A DNA stretch of 64,000 bases from Oenanthe sinensis (lineage: Eukaryota > Streptophyta > Magnoliopsida > Apiales > Apiaceae): NCBI GenBank assembly GCA_028671895.1, contig JAPMAC010000231.1, positions 8,644,001 to 8,708,000 on the forward strand, in the 5' to 3' direction. Below, one piece after another: positions 1 to 11,519 of the stretch. The notes beneath the pieces were generated by a model. The model ran no database searches. It saw nothing but the letters and a program-made list of their open reading frames with translations, and had not been told where the DNA came from. The stretch's first letter is position 1; each line of letters starts with the position of its first letter. Position numbers and translations under genes: made by a program.

Positions 1-1416
1 GTTGGCACAAAATGGATGTTCAGAAACAAGACAGACTCTAATGGAATCATAACAAGGAACAAAGAAAGACTAGTTGCCAAAGGTTACTCTCAATACGAAG
101 GTATTGACTATGATGAAACATTTGCACCTCTAGCTAGACTTGAAGCAATTAGAATATTTCTTGCTTATGCTACACACAAGAAGTTCAAAGTATACCAGAT
201 GGATGTTAAAAGTGTATTTTTAAATGGTGAGCTCGAGGAGGATGTATATGTTGAAAAACTTATTTTCTTTGTGAATCCCAAATATCCAAATCATGTTTAT
301 AGATTGGATAAAGCTTTATATGGATTCAAGCATGCTCCTAGAGCCTGGTATGAAACACTAGCTCAATTTCTACTTGAAAGTGGTTTCACAGTAGGTACAA
401 TTGATAAAACCTTGTTTTATAGAACTCAGGGTAAGGATTTATTATTTGTTCAAATATATGTTGATGATATTATATTTGGATCTACTAACGAGAACCTCTG
501 TGAAAGATTTTCAAAGCTAATGTAGTCTAGGTACCAAATGAGCATGATGGGAGAGATGAGCTATTTCATAGGGTTGCAAGTGAAATAGACCGATGAAGGC
601 ATTTTTATAAGTTAGTCCAAATATAAGAAGAATCTACTCACAAAGTTTCAAATGCAAGACTCTACAGCTGCTACGACTCTAATGGCTACTGCAACCAAGC
701 TAGATCAAGATACTGGTGAGCCTGTAGAGATAACAACATACAGGGGTATGATTGGTTCACTTCTTTATTTGACTGCTAGTAGACTAGATATCATGTTTGC
801 AACCTGTATATGTGCTAGATTTCAGCCAAATCTAAGGGAACCACATTTGATTGTTGTTAAGAAAATTTTTAGATATCTCAAGGGCACCATCAATCTTGGT
901 TTATGGTATCCTATAGAGTCTGACTTTAAATGTATAGGCTATTCAGATGCTGATTTTGCAGGATGTAAAATAGATAAGAAAAGCACTAGTGGAAGTTTTC
1001 AATTTCTAGGTGGAAGAATTGTCTCATGGTTTAGCAAGAAGCAGAAATCAATCTCAACATCAACATCAGAGGCAGAATATATAGCTGCAGGAAGCTGCTG
1101 TGCACAAGTTTTATGGATGAGAAATCAACTGTTAGACTATGGTTTGAACTTTATAAAAATTCCTATTTATTGTCATAATCAAAGTGTTATTACAATGATA
1201 GGAAATCCAGTTCAACATTATCTGACAAAACACATCAGCATTAGATACCATTTCATAAGAGAACATGTCATGGAAGGAACAACTGAAATGCATTTTGTTC
1301 CAACAGATCAACAGTTAGCAGATATATTCACAAAACCTCTGTGTGAAGTAACTTTTACAAGATTGGTTTCTGAATTGGGAATGGTGACAAGTGGTTCAAC
1401 TCCAAACAGCAAGTAG
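1..1416 (+). pseudogene. A pol fragment: copia reverse transcriptase and RNase H, broken
   Basis: One frame reads from base 1 to 1416. The RT part has the copia signatures YQMDVKS, ALYGFKHAPRAWYE and YVDDIIFGS (YVDD at 456-467). In-frame TAG stops at 523, 586 and 613 break the end of RT; relatives B and C have a coding triplet, usually Gln, at these points. RNase H follows (YSDADFAGCKIDKKSTSG, SEAEYIAAGSCCAQ, KHISIRYHFIREHV) and ends at 1414-1416. The usual CDN catalytic motif reads CHN, so a metal-binding Asp is lost. Protease and integrase lie left of the window. In an intact element this polyprotein would reverse transcribe and integrate the element RNA in a cytoplasmic particle. Confidence 0.9.
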
Positions 1417-1985
1417 TAGCCATAATCAGTAATTATGGTAAACTCTGTCAGAGTATGTGGTAAACACTGTTAGAGAATGAAGTAAACTCTGATTTTTGGA
1501 ATACCTAATCTCTGATGATCTCAAGAGATCGGTGTTTATGGTAAACTCTGTCAAAGTATGTGGTAAGCTCTGCCAGAGGATGCAACAAACTGTGATTCAT
1601 GAAAAGTCTAATCTCTGATCTTGGTTTACATGTCAAACTCTGAGTTATTATTGATTATTCTATTTATGACATCATATTTAATTATGTGACATCATATTTG
1701 TTAATCTCTAATTGGAGTAATACTGATTGCACGTATCTGATACGAAAAACATTTCATCTTTATACACAGATACACACATATATGCTATATTTTGAGAAAT
1801 GTACTACTCATTACTCAACCTATCATATCATGCCACATGTCCCACTACAGGTTATAAGCTATTGAGAGGGAATAGGTTAATTCATTCATAATCTTATTTT
1901 GAATTATCATATGTAACTTATTCTCTCTATCTATCTCTCGTATTCTCAAAACTTTAATATCGTATACCTGCATATCTCTGTATCA
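1417..1985 (+). promoter_or_regulatory. A spacer between pol and post-pol ORF, with TAAACTCTG motif array
   Basis: No gene. The first 230 bases hold several copies of TAAACTCTG, some paired head to head with CAGAG (for example at 1439-1458), plus the variant TAATCTCTGAT. TATA-like stretches follow (about 1759-1766 and 1780-1790), then a CT-rich stretch around 1920-1950, then an ATG at 1986. The order motif array, TATA, CT-rich leader, ATG looks like a plant promoter. That it drives the downstream ORF is my inference. Confidence 0.55.
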
Positions 1986-4900
1986 ATGGAATCTAAGGGT
2001 CTCTCTTTCAAGAATTACACTTTTTATGATGACATTCTTAATGATGAACAAATCAGAGAATTCTTTCAAGACATAGGCTATGGAGGCAGCCTATCCAAAC
2101 TAGGGAGCCTCACAAGGCCACATCTGCGAAGATAATGGAGTTTCTTCTTTGACTATGTTACTAGGGCTTTTACTGCGAAGTGCACTAACTTTGATGCCAT
2201 TCCTCGACTATCTCAAAAAATTCGGTATTCTCTGACCCATAATTTGAATTTGAATTTTCCTTGCTTGTTGATTAGACAAATAACTAATAAAATTAGTGAT
2301 GATGAACATGGTATATACTATGCTAGATTTTTATAGTTAATTTTTAGTTATCTCTTGCCTAATGTTAGTTTTGATAATGACAAGTGTTTTCCTAATTTTA
2401 GCAAGAATAAGAGGATTTTTGCTGACTTGACAAGGAAGGATGTCAAGAAAGACATTGAAGGTATGTTACCTAGGCTATTTTATCCCACACGGGTCAGGTT
2501 TCTACTAAATCAGAGAATGTATACTGTGTATGGGAGGGAATTTTCGTCAGAGATTGAGAATCAGAGTTTAGCCCCATTTGGTTCTAACCCAAGTCAACAT
2601 CCAAATACTGATACACAAACTCAGCCAACCTCTGTTGTCTCCCAAAAAACTTCAATTATAAAACACACCTCAGAAGCACAGGGATCAGGCCTGAAGAGAA
2701 AAGGGCAAATCAGTTATAGAATCTTCTCCTAGAAAAAGGATTTTAATTGATGAAAATACAGACTCTGATATAGTGCTGAGGGTTTGGTATTTCCTTTGAA
2801 TAAAACTGTTAAAATAGCCTATGATATTCCTCCTACCCCCTTCATGAAGCCATTTCATGTTAGTCCCCATCTCAGAGCCTGCCAAGAAGAGGAGAAGATT
2901 AGTCAAGGCTTTAAACTCTGATACACTAAACTTTGATCATCTAAACTCTGATCAAGTTCAAGCCTTAGACTCTGAGCCATTAAACTCTGATACTGGGATA
3001 AAGTCTGGTGACTCTGCATTGCTTGACCAAATAAATAGTAACATTGGTGGAATTGAAGTATATGGTGATGGTGAAAATGCCAATAGAGAAGAAAATGAAT
3101 AATTGGCTGGTACTGAAATTATTGATTCTCCTAAAGTTGCTCCAGTATTAATCTCTAATTCACCTATCCACTCTCCTCAACCTATTAAGGAGATTTCTTA
3201 TGAAAGAGTAAATGAGTTAATTGGGGAAGTAAAGAGAGAAATGGTTGCTCAGAAATCTAAACAATCTCCAGTCTCTAGTACTTCAAAGCTATTTATTAGA
3301 AGGAAGAAGAAGAAGGTTTCCTTTGGCCTAGACACACAAGAACCTGGTTTTCAAAGTGAAGTAGCAGCCTATGAAAGGCCAGCCACACAAGAACATATTG
3401 ATCAAAGTTCAATAGAAGCCACATTTCCAGCAAATGAAGCCAACATGGATGAGGGGTACAGACCACAGGAACCTTCAGCTCAAAGGGTTGAAGAAGCTGT
3501 TCATGCCCCGGACACATAAGAACCATCCAATCAAAGTTTGGATGCAGGCACACATACTCTGATAGAAGATCATATTGTTGTTGATGCTGAAGGCCAAACT
3601 CTAGCAGAGTCAAGCCCACAAGAACCTTCACCTCAAAGTGGTGAAACAGCTGCTGACAAGACTCATGTCCCATAAGAACCAATCACCAACTTTATGATTG
3701 CAGACCAAGATATGAAGGTACAGACAAACTCTGATGATAATCCATTGACAATTTTTGATGCAATTCTGGTGCAACCTCTATTTGCCAAGCCATTGGACTC
3801 TACTATTTCTCAAGGTATAAACTCTGACTTTTCTTCAGAATTTACATACTCTGATAACATATGTTCAGACTTTATATTTCCATCTTTTACTACTGGAATG
3901 ACCATGTATAGTCCTGGAAAGGAACCCTCTATCCATGTGACCACAAATCTCTTTTCTCAGCCACCTCTTATTTCTGTAGGCCATTGTGATATGAGCCTTT
4001 CTTGGGAGACTGAGGTAAAATGTGTGAAAAACAGAACTAATAATTAGAGACAGACACTGGATCTGGCAAAAGGAGAGGTAGATATGAGGCATAAGTTAGT
4101 TACTTCTAGTGAGCAAACTCTAACTCTCAAAAGTCATGAGATGTGTGATGTGAAAAGTAATGAGATTACTTTAAAAGAAAATAGTGTTTTAGGGTGTTCT
4201 ATTCTTTGTGCAGGTACTCAGAATATACATGCACAGGCTCTGCTGCTCAATCTGTTCCTCACTCTCTAAATTCTGAGGTACCAAACTCTGATGTTGTTTT
4301 GATGATGATGATGCAAACTCTGAGGATTCCAGTCCTATCTTTGTAGATGAAGAAGTTACTGATCTCTCTATTCCTTACACTCTGAGATACAGTTCAAAGA
4401 GATGGCCCATTGATGATTTTGATGCTCATGATAAACTAAGACTGACCTATCCTGACTACTATGTTATTGAACAGCTGAAAGTGCAATTGAATCTGCTCTC
4501 ACACATAAAGGTATAAGTAGGGATAGTAGCAGGGAGGATCCATCTAATGCAGATCTTCTAAGCTCTAAGAGACAAAATATCTGGGATATGTCTTGGAAGT
4601 TTTCCCATGAAGATATTTCTTGGCCCCATGTTCATGATCTCATCAAGAAACTATACTCTGGTATACACTCTGATGAGATGAAAACAGTTCTCAAGGCTAC
4701 CACTATCTTGACTAAGGATCTTCACAGTAAAGTTTGTGCTCTTAAAGACTCTATTAGCAAGACAAGTGCTTCAGTTCAAGGTTCTATTTCTGTTGCTCAA
4801 CATGCCTTGAAATCTAAAATTAAGGTTGTTTTAACTAAACAAGATGCCTTGGAGTCCAAAGTTGACAAAATTGCTACTGTTATCACTTCCATGCAGACCA

Positions 4901-6303
4901 TGTTGCATACTATTGCAGACCTCCTGACTATTTCTTCTGATGTCAGAAAGGGGGAGAAAAGATCTAAGGACATATGCAAGGTGGATTATGTTTTAAACTC
5001 TGATAAACCTGATGGTGATTGCAGTGGTGTTCCTGATAAAATCCAAGGGAGTCATAAGGGTGGAAAGAGTTTATAAAATCAAACTCTGATTCCCTTAGGA
5101 TCTGGAAAGGGTAAGCAAACTCTGATGGAACTTGATGAAGATCTGGCTAGAAGGCATGCAGAGGAAGAAAAACCTGAGAATATTGAAGAAAGAAACAAGA
5201 AAGATACAGAAATGGCAAATAAACTTTTTGAAGAAGATTATCTGGGAATGGATCCAATTGCTGTTGAAGAAGAATTGAAGAAAACTGGTACTGAAAATGC
5301 TCAAGTCGAGTCAAAAAAGAAAAGATATGTGAGTTCAAAGAAAACTCTAGCTCAGAAGAAGGTGCCTGATCAAGAAAAGTAAACTGTAACTAAACCTGTT
5401 GAAATTTAAACAAAGTCATCTCAAGCAGTTCAGCATAAAGCTCCATTAAAATCAAAAAATCCACTCACCATGCTTGGAACTAAATTTCTTCTAGGTGGAA
5501 CAAGTTTTGAATATGAGAAAGAAGAACAACAGTCTTTGTGTAGAAAGAAGAATCCTGATCTTCTATAGATAAAAACTCAAACTTTGACTCTCAATGCCAG
5601 ACTTGGTAAGAACAAGGGAGGTATTGGTGACTCAAAAGCTAAAGTCTACAAAGGAGAAGCAAATACATTTAGGGATCCTTATTCTTTAAAGAATAAACCT
5701 GAAGAAGAGCTATTATAAGATCATTTGGACAAGCTAATTGTTGTTCATATAGTAAAAGATATTTTTGATGGTGTTGTTCCAAAAGAAAAGCTATTGTATT
5801 TTCTAGAAGATGGGAGGGTGATGAAAATAGTTGAAGAAGATTTGATTCATAAATCATCAAAAGAACTTGAGTATGTTCTTTATTTGTTAAATGATGAGAA
5901 TGAGATCACAGCTAAGTGGGTGAAGATTTAAGAAGGAGTAATTGATGAAAAGAAGAAGAATGAGAGACTTTTGATGATAAACTCCGAGGAATACAGACCT
6001 AGATATGTGCTTGAAGATGATACTGAAAGGGAAATGATCAAAGGGGATGCAAAGGTCAAAATGGTGTTAAATATTCTGGCACTAATATTAAATCCTAATG
6101 GTCAAAGAGCCTGTTGCATACCTTTGGATGAAAGAATGGAAAGGACATCAATCTACAACTTGAGTGCTGTAATTTTTCAAATTGATGATTCGAGTGATCA
6201 AATGAAGGAGTTGAAGGAAAAACTGGTGGAATTATTGAAGATAGCTGAAAAGAAGTTGCTTGATAATTTTCTGTCTGGAGATTTTTCTTACAAGAGAGTA
6301 TAA
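1986..6303 (+). pseudogene. A post-pol (so-called envelope-like) ORF, decayed
   Basis: The reading starts at ATG 1986 in one frame to about 2730 and continues in the next frame from about 2857 to 6303, about 1440 codons with many stops (for example TAA 2133, TAG 2334). The first 150 codons carry the domain shared with B, C and G: WSFFFD, then FDAI, a YSL segment and YARFL. The middle is acidic and low in complexity, with repeated LNSD encoded by copies of the AAACTCTGAT motif. The 3' part is Lys/Glu-rich and coiled-coil-like (about 4600-5400, 5960-6290). I see no signal peptide or membrane span, so the traditional envelope label is not supported. The length fits the 1381 residues of the intact C copy. 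Confidence 0.75.
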
Positions 6304-6395
6304 GACAAGGTAGAAAACTCAAACACTGATACATTTGTCTATGAGGTTTCTGACATCATAAGTTCAAATTTATGTTTTACTGAATAAAACATAAA

Positions 6396-6406
6396 TTGGG
6401 GGAGAT
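6396..6406 (+). other. A polypurine tract
   Basis: TTGGGGGAGAT lies directly before the LTR start TGTTAGATAT at 6407. It is the plus-strand primer site. B and C have the same GGGGGAGAT tract. Confidence 0.85.
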
Positions 6407-6960
6407 TGTTAGATATAAAGAACTGATGCTGTCAGAGAATACTTCAAACAGAGTTTACCGAAGCCAATCAAAGTTTAGATGATGTCATCAGAGTTTAGAA
6501 GATGTTGACAGAGTTTACTCAATCAGAGTTTACTAACTGACAGAGTTTATGATGATCAGAGTTTGATATATAGAAACCGATAAATCATTAGGTGATTGGG
6601 ATAAACAAGGAACTATTTGAATAAAATTCTATTACCTTTCTAGAAGCTATATGTTAGGAAGATAATGATGAAAATAATATTTATGTATTTAATGATCATT
6701 ATCTTTGTTGTAATTGGATAGATGGCTGTGTACTATATAAACACAGGATTAGGTTAACATTGATGTAATCATTTAAGCAATTATCTTTCTCATAACCTAG
6801 CAGCTCTTAAGAACTTTGTTTTTCTTAAGGGAGTTTGGTATTAAGTTAACCAAAGTTAATAAGAAATAATACTTCTTTTACATACTTGTGTTCATAATCG
6901 ATTGTTTGGTACTATTATATTCAACCCCCCATTCTATAATAGTTTATCATCTAGGTAACA
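6407..6960 (+). repeat. A 3' LTR (554 bp)
   Basis: It starts TGTTAGATATAAAG after the polypurine tract and ends CTAGGTAACA. The first 170 bases hold at least seven copies of CAGAGTTT(A), the reverse complement of the TAAACTCTG motif of the A spacer. A good TATA box (ACTATATAAACAC, 6732-6744) lies downstream of the array. The conserved TATTCAACCCCCC string near the end also occurs in the B, D and F LTRs. Confidence 0.9.
6732..6744 (+). promoter_or_regulatory. TATA box in A 3' LTR
   Basis: CTATATAAA in an ACTATATAAACAC context, about 160 bases after the last motif copy. It is the likely start region of LTR transcription, by position and consensus only. Confidence 0.55.
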
Positions 6961-7234
6961 AAATAAATTACTTGATTATAGACTAACATTTTCAAATATT
7001 CCTATGTACTGTGATAATACTAGTGCTAATAAAATTGTAGAAAATCTAGTCCAACATTCCAAAACAAAGCACATTGATGTCAGGTATCATTTTAGTAGAG
7101 AACATGTTGAAAATGGTACTGTTGAACTTCTTTATGTTCCAACTGACAGACAGATTGCATATATTTTAACAAAACCACTTGATGAGTCTACCTTTCTCAG
7201 ACTGGTAGTTGAGTTAGGTATGTTAAATATATAA
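6961..7234 (+). pseudogene. G pol C-terminal fragment: copia RNase H
   Basis: The frame runs from the A insertion point through MYCDNTSANKIVENLVQHS, KHIDVRYHF and VPTDRQIAYILTKPLDEST to the stop at 7232-7234. This is the last 90 residues of copia RNase H. The CDN catalytic motif is kept. One difference from relatives is ILTKP for IFTKP. Everything upstream is displaced beyond A and out of the window. Confidence 0.85.
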
Positions 7235-7666
7235 TTGCATAGTCATTAAAAGCGGAAAGGTATGTACTTTAATTATAGTCCCTGATTTGTCAAACTATAA
7301 TTTATTATTTCAATATTCATGAAGTACTTTATCTTGATGAAGTCTAATTTCTAGACTCTAACGGGTCTATAGATTCTGAGAGTCTGTAGACTCTAAAGGC
7401 CATGACTATTAGACTCTAAAACAGTTAGAATTCGCGTCTGCAGATTCTGATTATTTTTTGAACCGTTCAAATGACTTGAAATAAGCGGTAACAGCTATGT
7501 TGACTAGATACAAACTGTAGACTCGTGTATATTGTATGCAACTTAAACAAAATAGAAAATTTACATACATTTTACTCACATTTTTATTGTGAATTATTTC
7601 TTAAGGAAAAAATACAATCAAATCTTTCTATGAAACTTAGTTCATTTTTCAACTCCATCATTCAAA
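7235..7666 (+). promoter_or_regulatory. G spacer between pol and post-pol ORF, with AGACTCTA motif array
   Basis: No gene. Positions about 7340-7450 hold repeated AGACTCTA and its inverse (TCTAGACTCTA, GGGTCTATAGATTCTGAGAG, GTCTGTAGACTCTAAAGG). This parallels the motif arrays at the same place in A, B and C, but with a different sequence. AT-rich sequence leads to ATG 7667. The TATA candidate (GTGTATATTG, about 7525) is weak. Confidence 0.5.
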
Positions 7667-7796
7667 TGGTTGCACAATCAACTGTAATGAGAGGACCTAA
7701 AGCTATTGCCTTTATCTTTGGGAATTTTGAGTTCATGACAATGAACCATGTCGCAGCTCTAGGAGAGAAGAAGGGTGTAGATGCTGACTACTACCT
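7667..7796 (+). pseudogene. G post-pol ORF, 5' part, interrupted by B
   Basis: An open frame from ATG 7667 (MVAQSTVMRGPKAI) runs to the B insertion point. The frame opens earlier, at 7525, but 7667 matches the position of the post-pol start in A and B, after the motif spacer. The last G bases before B's LTR are TACCT (7792-7796), repeated after B at 28182-28186. The rest of the gene is at 28182-30218. Confidence 0.65.
7792..7796. repeat. Target-site duplication of B, left copy (TACCT)
   Basis: TACCT directly precedes B's first base (TGTTAGG) and recurs at 28182-28186 directly after B's last base. Five bases is the usual copia duplication. Confidence 0.92.
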
Positions 7797-8970
7797 TGTT
7801 AGGAATTATAAGTTTTGATGATAACAAATTTCTTAGAATTACAATAGGGACTTAAAATTACTTTATAACTAGTCGATGGATATGACTTATAAATATCCAT
7901 TGACTAGAAAACCGGTTATCAGTTGAAGCTTGTTTATCAACTGATAAACTGGATTGTAACATTTGATTCAAGTTTCATTATCAATTGATTGTATTGCCTC
8001 GATGGATGCTATGAAGTAGTCGATTGATATTACTGACTTCAATCTTTAGCTTCTCAACAGATGCGAAGAATGGCTGATCAACTGTTAATATCCCAAGTCA
8101 GAATTCTCACAAGTGAAGTGATCAACTGATATTGAAGTCGATGGATGAAGACACTACTCAACGGATGAAGGCTATCAACGGATACCAATCATCAATTGAT
8201 AAAGAACCATCAATGGATAAGGAGTCGATGGATAACTCAATTATCCATCAACACATCAACTGATCAACAGATATCTTATCCATCGATGGATAAGCAAAGG
8301 AGGATCAACTGATAAGCTTAACAACTTTATCAGTTGATTAAAGTTTCCCTATTTAGCCAAAGCCAAGAATTACGGGAACAGTGCAGAAACTGAATCATTG
8401 GAAGACAGTCCTGTCAGGATTGTGAAGACCTTCAAGGCAACACAACATCCAAGGAATATATCAAGACAAAGATATCTCCAGGACTAGTCAGTTCAAAAAG
8501 GAAGGCTGTGAAAAGTAGCTAGTTTCTATTTTCATGTAAACAATATAAATTGTAATATTATATTGTTAGCTGTTTATGGAAAACTAGAGATGTAGTTTTT
8601 CTATATAGTAGTTAGAAAAACACAGTAGCAAAGTGAAGGCAATAGTTTTCAAGAACTCAAGTAAGGCAAAGTAAAAATAGGCAGAACTTGTAATGCTTTT
8701 CTGAGTTCCAAATTCAACTTTGTAAGCAGCTTGGTATTCTTACTAAGATCTATTGAAAGCAAAAACACACTAGTGGAAAATCAATCCACTAGTAATTTTT
8801 AACCTTGCTGAGTTTTGTCTTCAATACTTTAATTATCTAGTTCTTAGTTACATCAGTCTTAAATAAACACTCTCTTTGAACAAACTTAAATCCGCAAGAA
8901 TTTTCACTTAATTCTTAAGTTTGTATTCAACCCCCTTCTCCAAACTTAGTGTACTTAAGGGCGATTAACA
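7797..8970 (+). repeat. B 5' LTR (1174 bp)
   Basis: It runs from TGTTAGGAATTATAAG to GGCGATTAACA and matches 27007-28181. From about 7870 to 8340 it is packed with ATCAACTGAT, ATCAATTGAT, TCGATGGATA and variants such as TATCCATCGATGGATAAG (8278-8295). A TATA-like CAATATAAATTG lies at 8541-8552. The stop-rich remainder carries no gene. Confidence 0.95.
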
Positions 8971-8984
8971 ATTGGTATCAGAGC
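8971..8984 (+). other. B primer-binding site
   Basis: ATTGGTATCAGAGC directly follows the LTR. TGGTATCAGAGC is the complement of the 3' end of plant initiator Met tRNA. Confidence 0.92.
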
Positions 8985-9029
8985 AAACTTTCAACAAACA
9001 GAAAGTCAAGATCTAAAAGTACATCTAGA

Positions 9030-11519
9030 ATGGGTCAAAGAGACACAGGAGTTAAGATTCCAGTGTTAGAGAAAGATGAGTATTTTCCCTGGAAAGTAAA
9101 AATGCACTTGCATCTTCTATCTATTGATCGTTCCTATGTTCATTGCATAGAGAAAGGTCTACATGTGCCTATGAAAATAGTTACAAGTGTAAATGCAGAT
9201 GGTACTCAACCACCAGACAAACTCATTCCTAAATCTGTGAGTGAGTATACAGATGAAGATGAGAAGGAAGTGCACAAGGACAAAAAGGCTATGAACATCT
9301 TGTTTAATGGTCTTGACAAGGACATGTTTGACAATGTCATCAGTTGTACAACCTCCAAAGAAGTCAGGGACACTCTTCAAACCCTCTGTGAAGGCACTGA
9401 GCAAGTAAGAAAGAACAAGATGCAACTCTTGATTCAAAAGTATGAGGCCTTTCACTTCAAGAGTGGTGAAACAATAAATGATACATATAGTAGGTTTCAA
9501 AAGATGTTAAATGAGCTTAAACTATATGGAAGAGTTTATGCTGTTGAGGACACCAACCTCAAATTCTTGAGGTCCTTACCCAAAGAATGGAAACCAATGA
9601 CTGTTTCTATAAGACAATCTCCTGACTTTAAAGATTATACCTTGGATAAGGTGTATGGTATCTTGAAAACCTATGAGTTGGAGCTACAACAAGATGAGGA
9701 AATTGAGAAAAGTCAGAAGAGAGAAAAGTCCATTGCTTTGGTGGTCAAGGATAAGCAAGTTGCAGAAACAGATGAAGATGCTGATTTCAAAGAAGGGAAG
9801 AAAGAAGGTCATGGCAATGGCGCAAATCATGTTAGATATGATGAATCTTCTACTGGTAAAGGAAAAGAACTTTGTGACAATGATGAGTCACTCATCAAAG
9901 ATGAAATGGATGAAATAGATGAGCATTTAGCTTTTCTATCAAGAAAATTTTCTAAACTCAAGTTCAAAAGGAATCCAATGCAAAGGCCTGGATCACAGTT
10001 CAGGAGAGACACTCAACAAAGCAAAAATCTTGTTGACAGGACTCAATTCAGATGCTTCAACTGTGGATCGGCTGGTCACTTTTCAAGTGAATGCAGAAAG
10101 CCTAAAATGGAAAAGAGGTCAAAGTCCAGTGATGGTATTGACTATAAGAAGAAGTATTTTGACCTGCTTAAACAAAGAGAGAAGGCTTTTGTGACAGAAG
10201 AAAAGGACTGGGCTGCTGAGGAGGATTCTGAAGAAGAAGAAGAACACATCAACCTTGCACTAATGGCCAATCAAGATGACCAGGAAGCTAGTTCATCTAG
10301 CAATCAGGTAATTTCTACAAATCTATCTGAGTTGTCCAAGGATGAATGCAATATTACTATTAATGAAATGTCTAATGAATTGTATAATTTGCATGTCACT
10401 CTTAAGTCTTTGAACAAAGAGAACACTAGGCTCAAATTAACATTAGAAACTCTCACTGAAAGAAACAATTTCCTAGAGAGTGAGCTAGTGCAATTGGACA
10501 TACTCAATATGGAAAACAAAGATGCTAGAAATGAGCTAGTTGAGAGTAAAAAGGAAATAGAGAAGTTAAAAGAAAAATTAGAAGATGAACTAAGAACCAT
10601 TGATAAGTGGAACAGGTCAAGTAAAGCCAGTAAGAAGATGAATGACATTCATGGAACAAACTCTTTCACCATGTTGTCTGAAACTCTTGAGAAAATAGCC
10701 ATTGATGAAGATCAATCCTTGGAAAAGAAGCAATCGATTGCTAATTCTGAATCAACTGATAAGAATTATCCATCGATTGATAATGCTATTCCAACGGATA
10801 ATTATCCATCGATTGAGGAATCATCAACTGCTAAAAAATGTGTTATCAAAACCAAGCTTAACAGACCTGTTAAATTTGTCAAAGAAAGTAGCTCCTCTGG
10901 ATCTCAAATCAAAGTTGAACAAGCTAATATAAGATTCTTATCTAAAAATCAGTTGAAAGAAAAATTGGAAAAGATAGAACCTAACATTCAGCCAAATGAA
11001 AAGAAGAAGAAAAATAGAAATGGTAAAGTAGGCATAAACAAGCACAACAACTACACACCTGACAAATATGCTCCTAGAAAAGTATGTGCTAAGTGTGGTA
11101 GTAAAAATCATTTATCTGTGCAATGTAAACTCACCATGCCTACAGCAACAAATGTACCTGCTGTACCTAACATGTATACCAATTCTGTTCTTCCTCATTT
11201 AGTTGATTCTCATGCTATTCATGCTCAGTATGCTTCAATGCCTTATATGTTTAATCCATATCTTGCATTTGCCAACATGAATATGCCTGCCATGCAATGG
11301 AATATGCTTAATAATCTTCATACATCAAATCTTTCCAATTCTGCAAGCATAGGCATTCCAAATATTGGCACTGAGAAGTCTGAGGTAAGGAAACCAAAAC
11401 CTAAGGTTGAAGTGGAAGTAAAACCACCTAAACCAAAGGTACAAAAATTGGAAACCAAGCCAAAGATAGCAACTAATAAGAAAGGACCCAAGGCAACTTG
11501 GGTACCAAAATCAACTTGA
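9030..11519 (+). CDS. gag: B Gag, copia type with two zinc knuckles
   Basis: The 829-residue structural protein would coat element RNA in the virus-like particle. I chose ATG 9030 (MGQRDTGVKIPVLEK) over the in-frame ATG at 8949 because 8949 lies inside the LTR. The N-terminal half is a copia Gag domain (YFPWKVKMHL, GTEQVRKNKMQLL, LPKEWKPM). A first CCHC knuckle is at residues 342-355 (CFNCGSAGHFSSEC), a coiled coil at about 445-520, and a second knuckle at 686-699 (CAKCGSKNHLSVQC), a long-Gag layout. The linker at about 10735-10850 encodes S(I/T)D repeats from copies of the B palindromic motif. It ends TWVPKST and overlaps pol by 22 bases, with pol in the minus-one frame. Confidence 0.93.
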   Translation: MGQRDTGVKIPVLEKDEYFPWKVKMHLHLLSIDRSYVHCIEKGLHVPMKIVTSVNADGTQPPDKLIPKSVSEYTDEDEKEVHKDKKAMNILFNGLDKDMFDNVISCTTSKEVRDTLQTLCEGTEQVRKNKMQLLIQKYEAFHFKSGETINDTYSRFQKMLNELKLYGRVYAVEDTNLKFLRSLPKEWKPMTVSIRQSPDFKDYTLDKVYGILKTYELELQQDEEIEKSQKREKSIALVVKDKQVAETDEDADFKEGKKEGHGNGANHVRYDESSTGKGKELCDNDESLIKDEMDEIDEHLAFLSRKFSKLKFKRNPMQRPGSQFRRDTQQSKNLVDRTQFRCFNCGSAGHFSSECRKPKMEKRSKSSDGIDYKKKYFDLLKQREKAFVTEEKDWAAEEDSEEEEEHINLALMANQDDQEASSSSNQVISTNLSELSKDECNITINEMSNELYNLHVTLKSLNKENTRLKLTLETLTERNNFLESELVQLDILNMENKDARNELVESKKEIEKLKEKLEDELRTIDKWNRSSKASKKMNDIHGTNSFTMLSETLEKIAIDEDQSLEKKQSIANSESTDKNYPSIDNAIPTDNYPSIEESSTAKKCVIKTKLNRPVKFVKESSSSGSQIKVEQANIRFLSKNQLKEKLEKIEPNIQPNEKKKKNRNGKVGINKHNNYTPDKYAPRKVCAKCGSKNHLSVQCKLTMPTATNVPAVPNMYTNSVLPHLVDSHAIHAQYASMPYMFNPYLAFANMNMPAMQWNMLNNLHTSNLSNSASIGIPNIGTEKSEVRKPKPKVEVEVKPPKPKVQKLETKPKIATNKKGPKATWVPKST

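Larger units (their letters stand above)
1..6960 (+). mobile_element. Element A: Sirevirus-like Ty1/copia retrotransposon, 5' part outside window
   Basis: Seen here are the RT-RNase H end of pol, a spacer, a long decayed post-pol ORF, a polypurine tract and a 3' LTR ending in TAACA at 6960. Directly after 6960 the RNase H reading of another copia element (G) resumes, so A sits inside G; AAATA at 6961-6965 should be the target duplication, its partner lying left of the window. Placement near the Sirevirus genus is an inference from the long post-pol ORF, the GGGGGAGAT tract and the initiator-Met primer sites of its relatives. A is dead: pol and the extra ORF both carry many stops. Confidence 0.85.

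Noticed and set aside
2685..2906. Minus-strand ORFs in element A
   Set aside because: Short shadows of the post-pol reading frame with low-complexity composition.
6961..7234. Functional RNase H gene
   Set aside because: It is only the end of G's pol, cut off from the rest by element A.
8949..9029. Upstream in-frame start of B gag at 8949
   Set aside because: It lies in the LTR and runs through the primer site. ATG 9030 follows the primer site and matches the usual Gag N-terminus.
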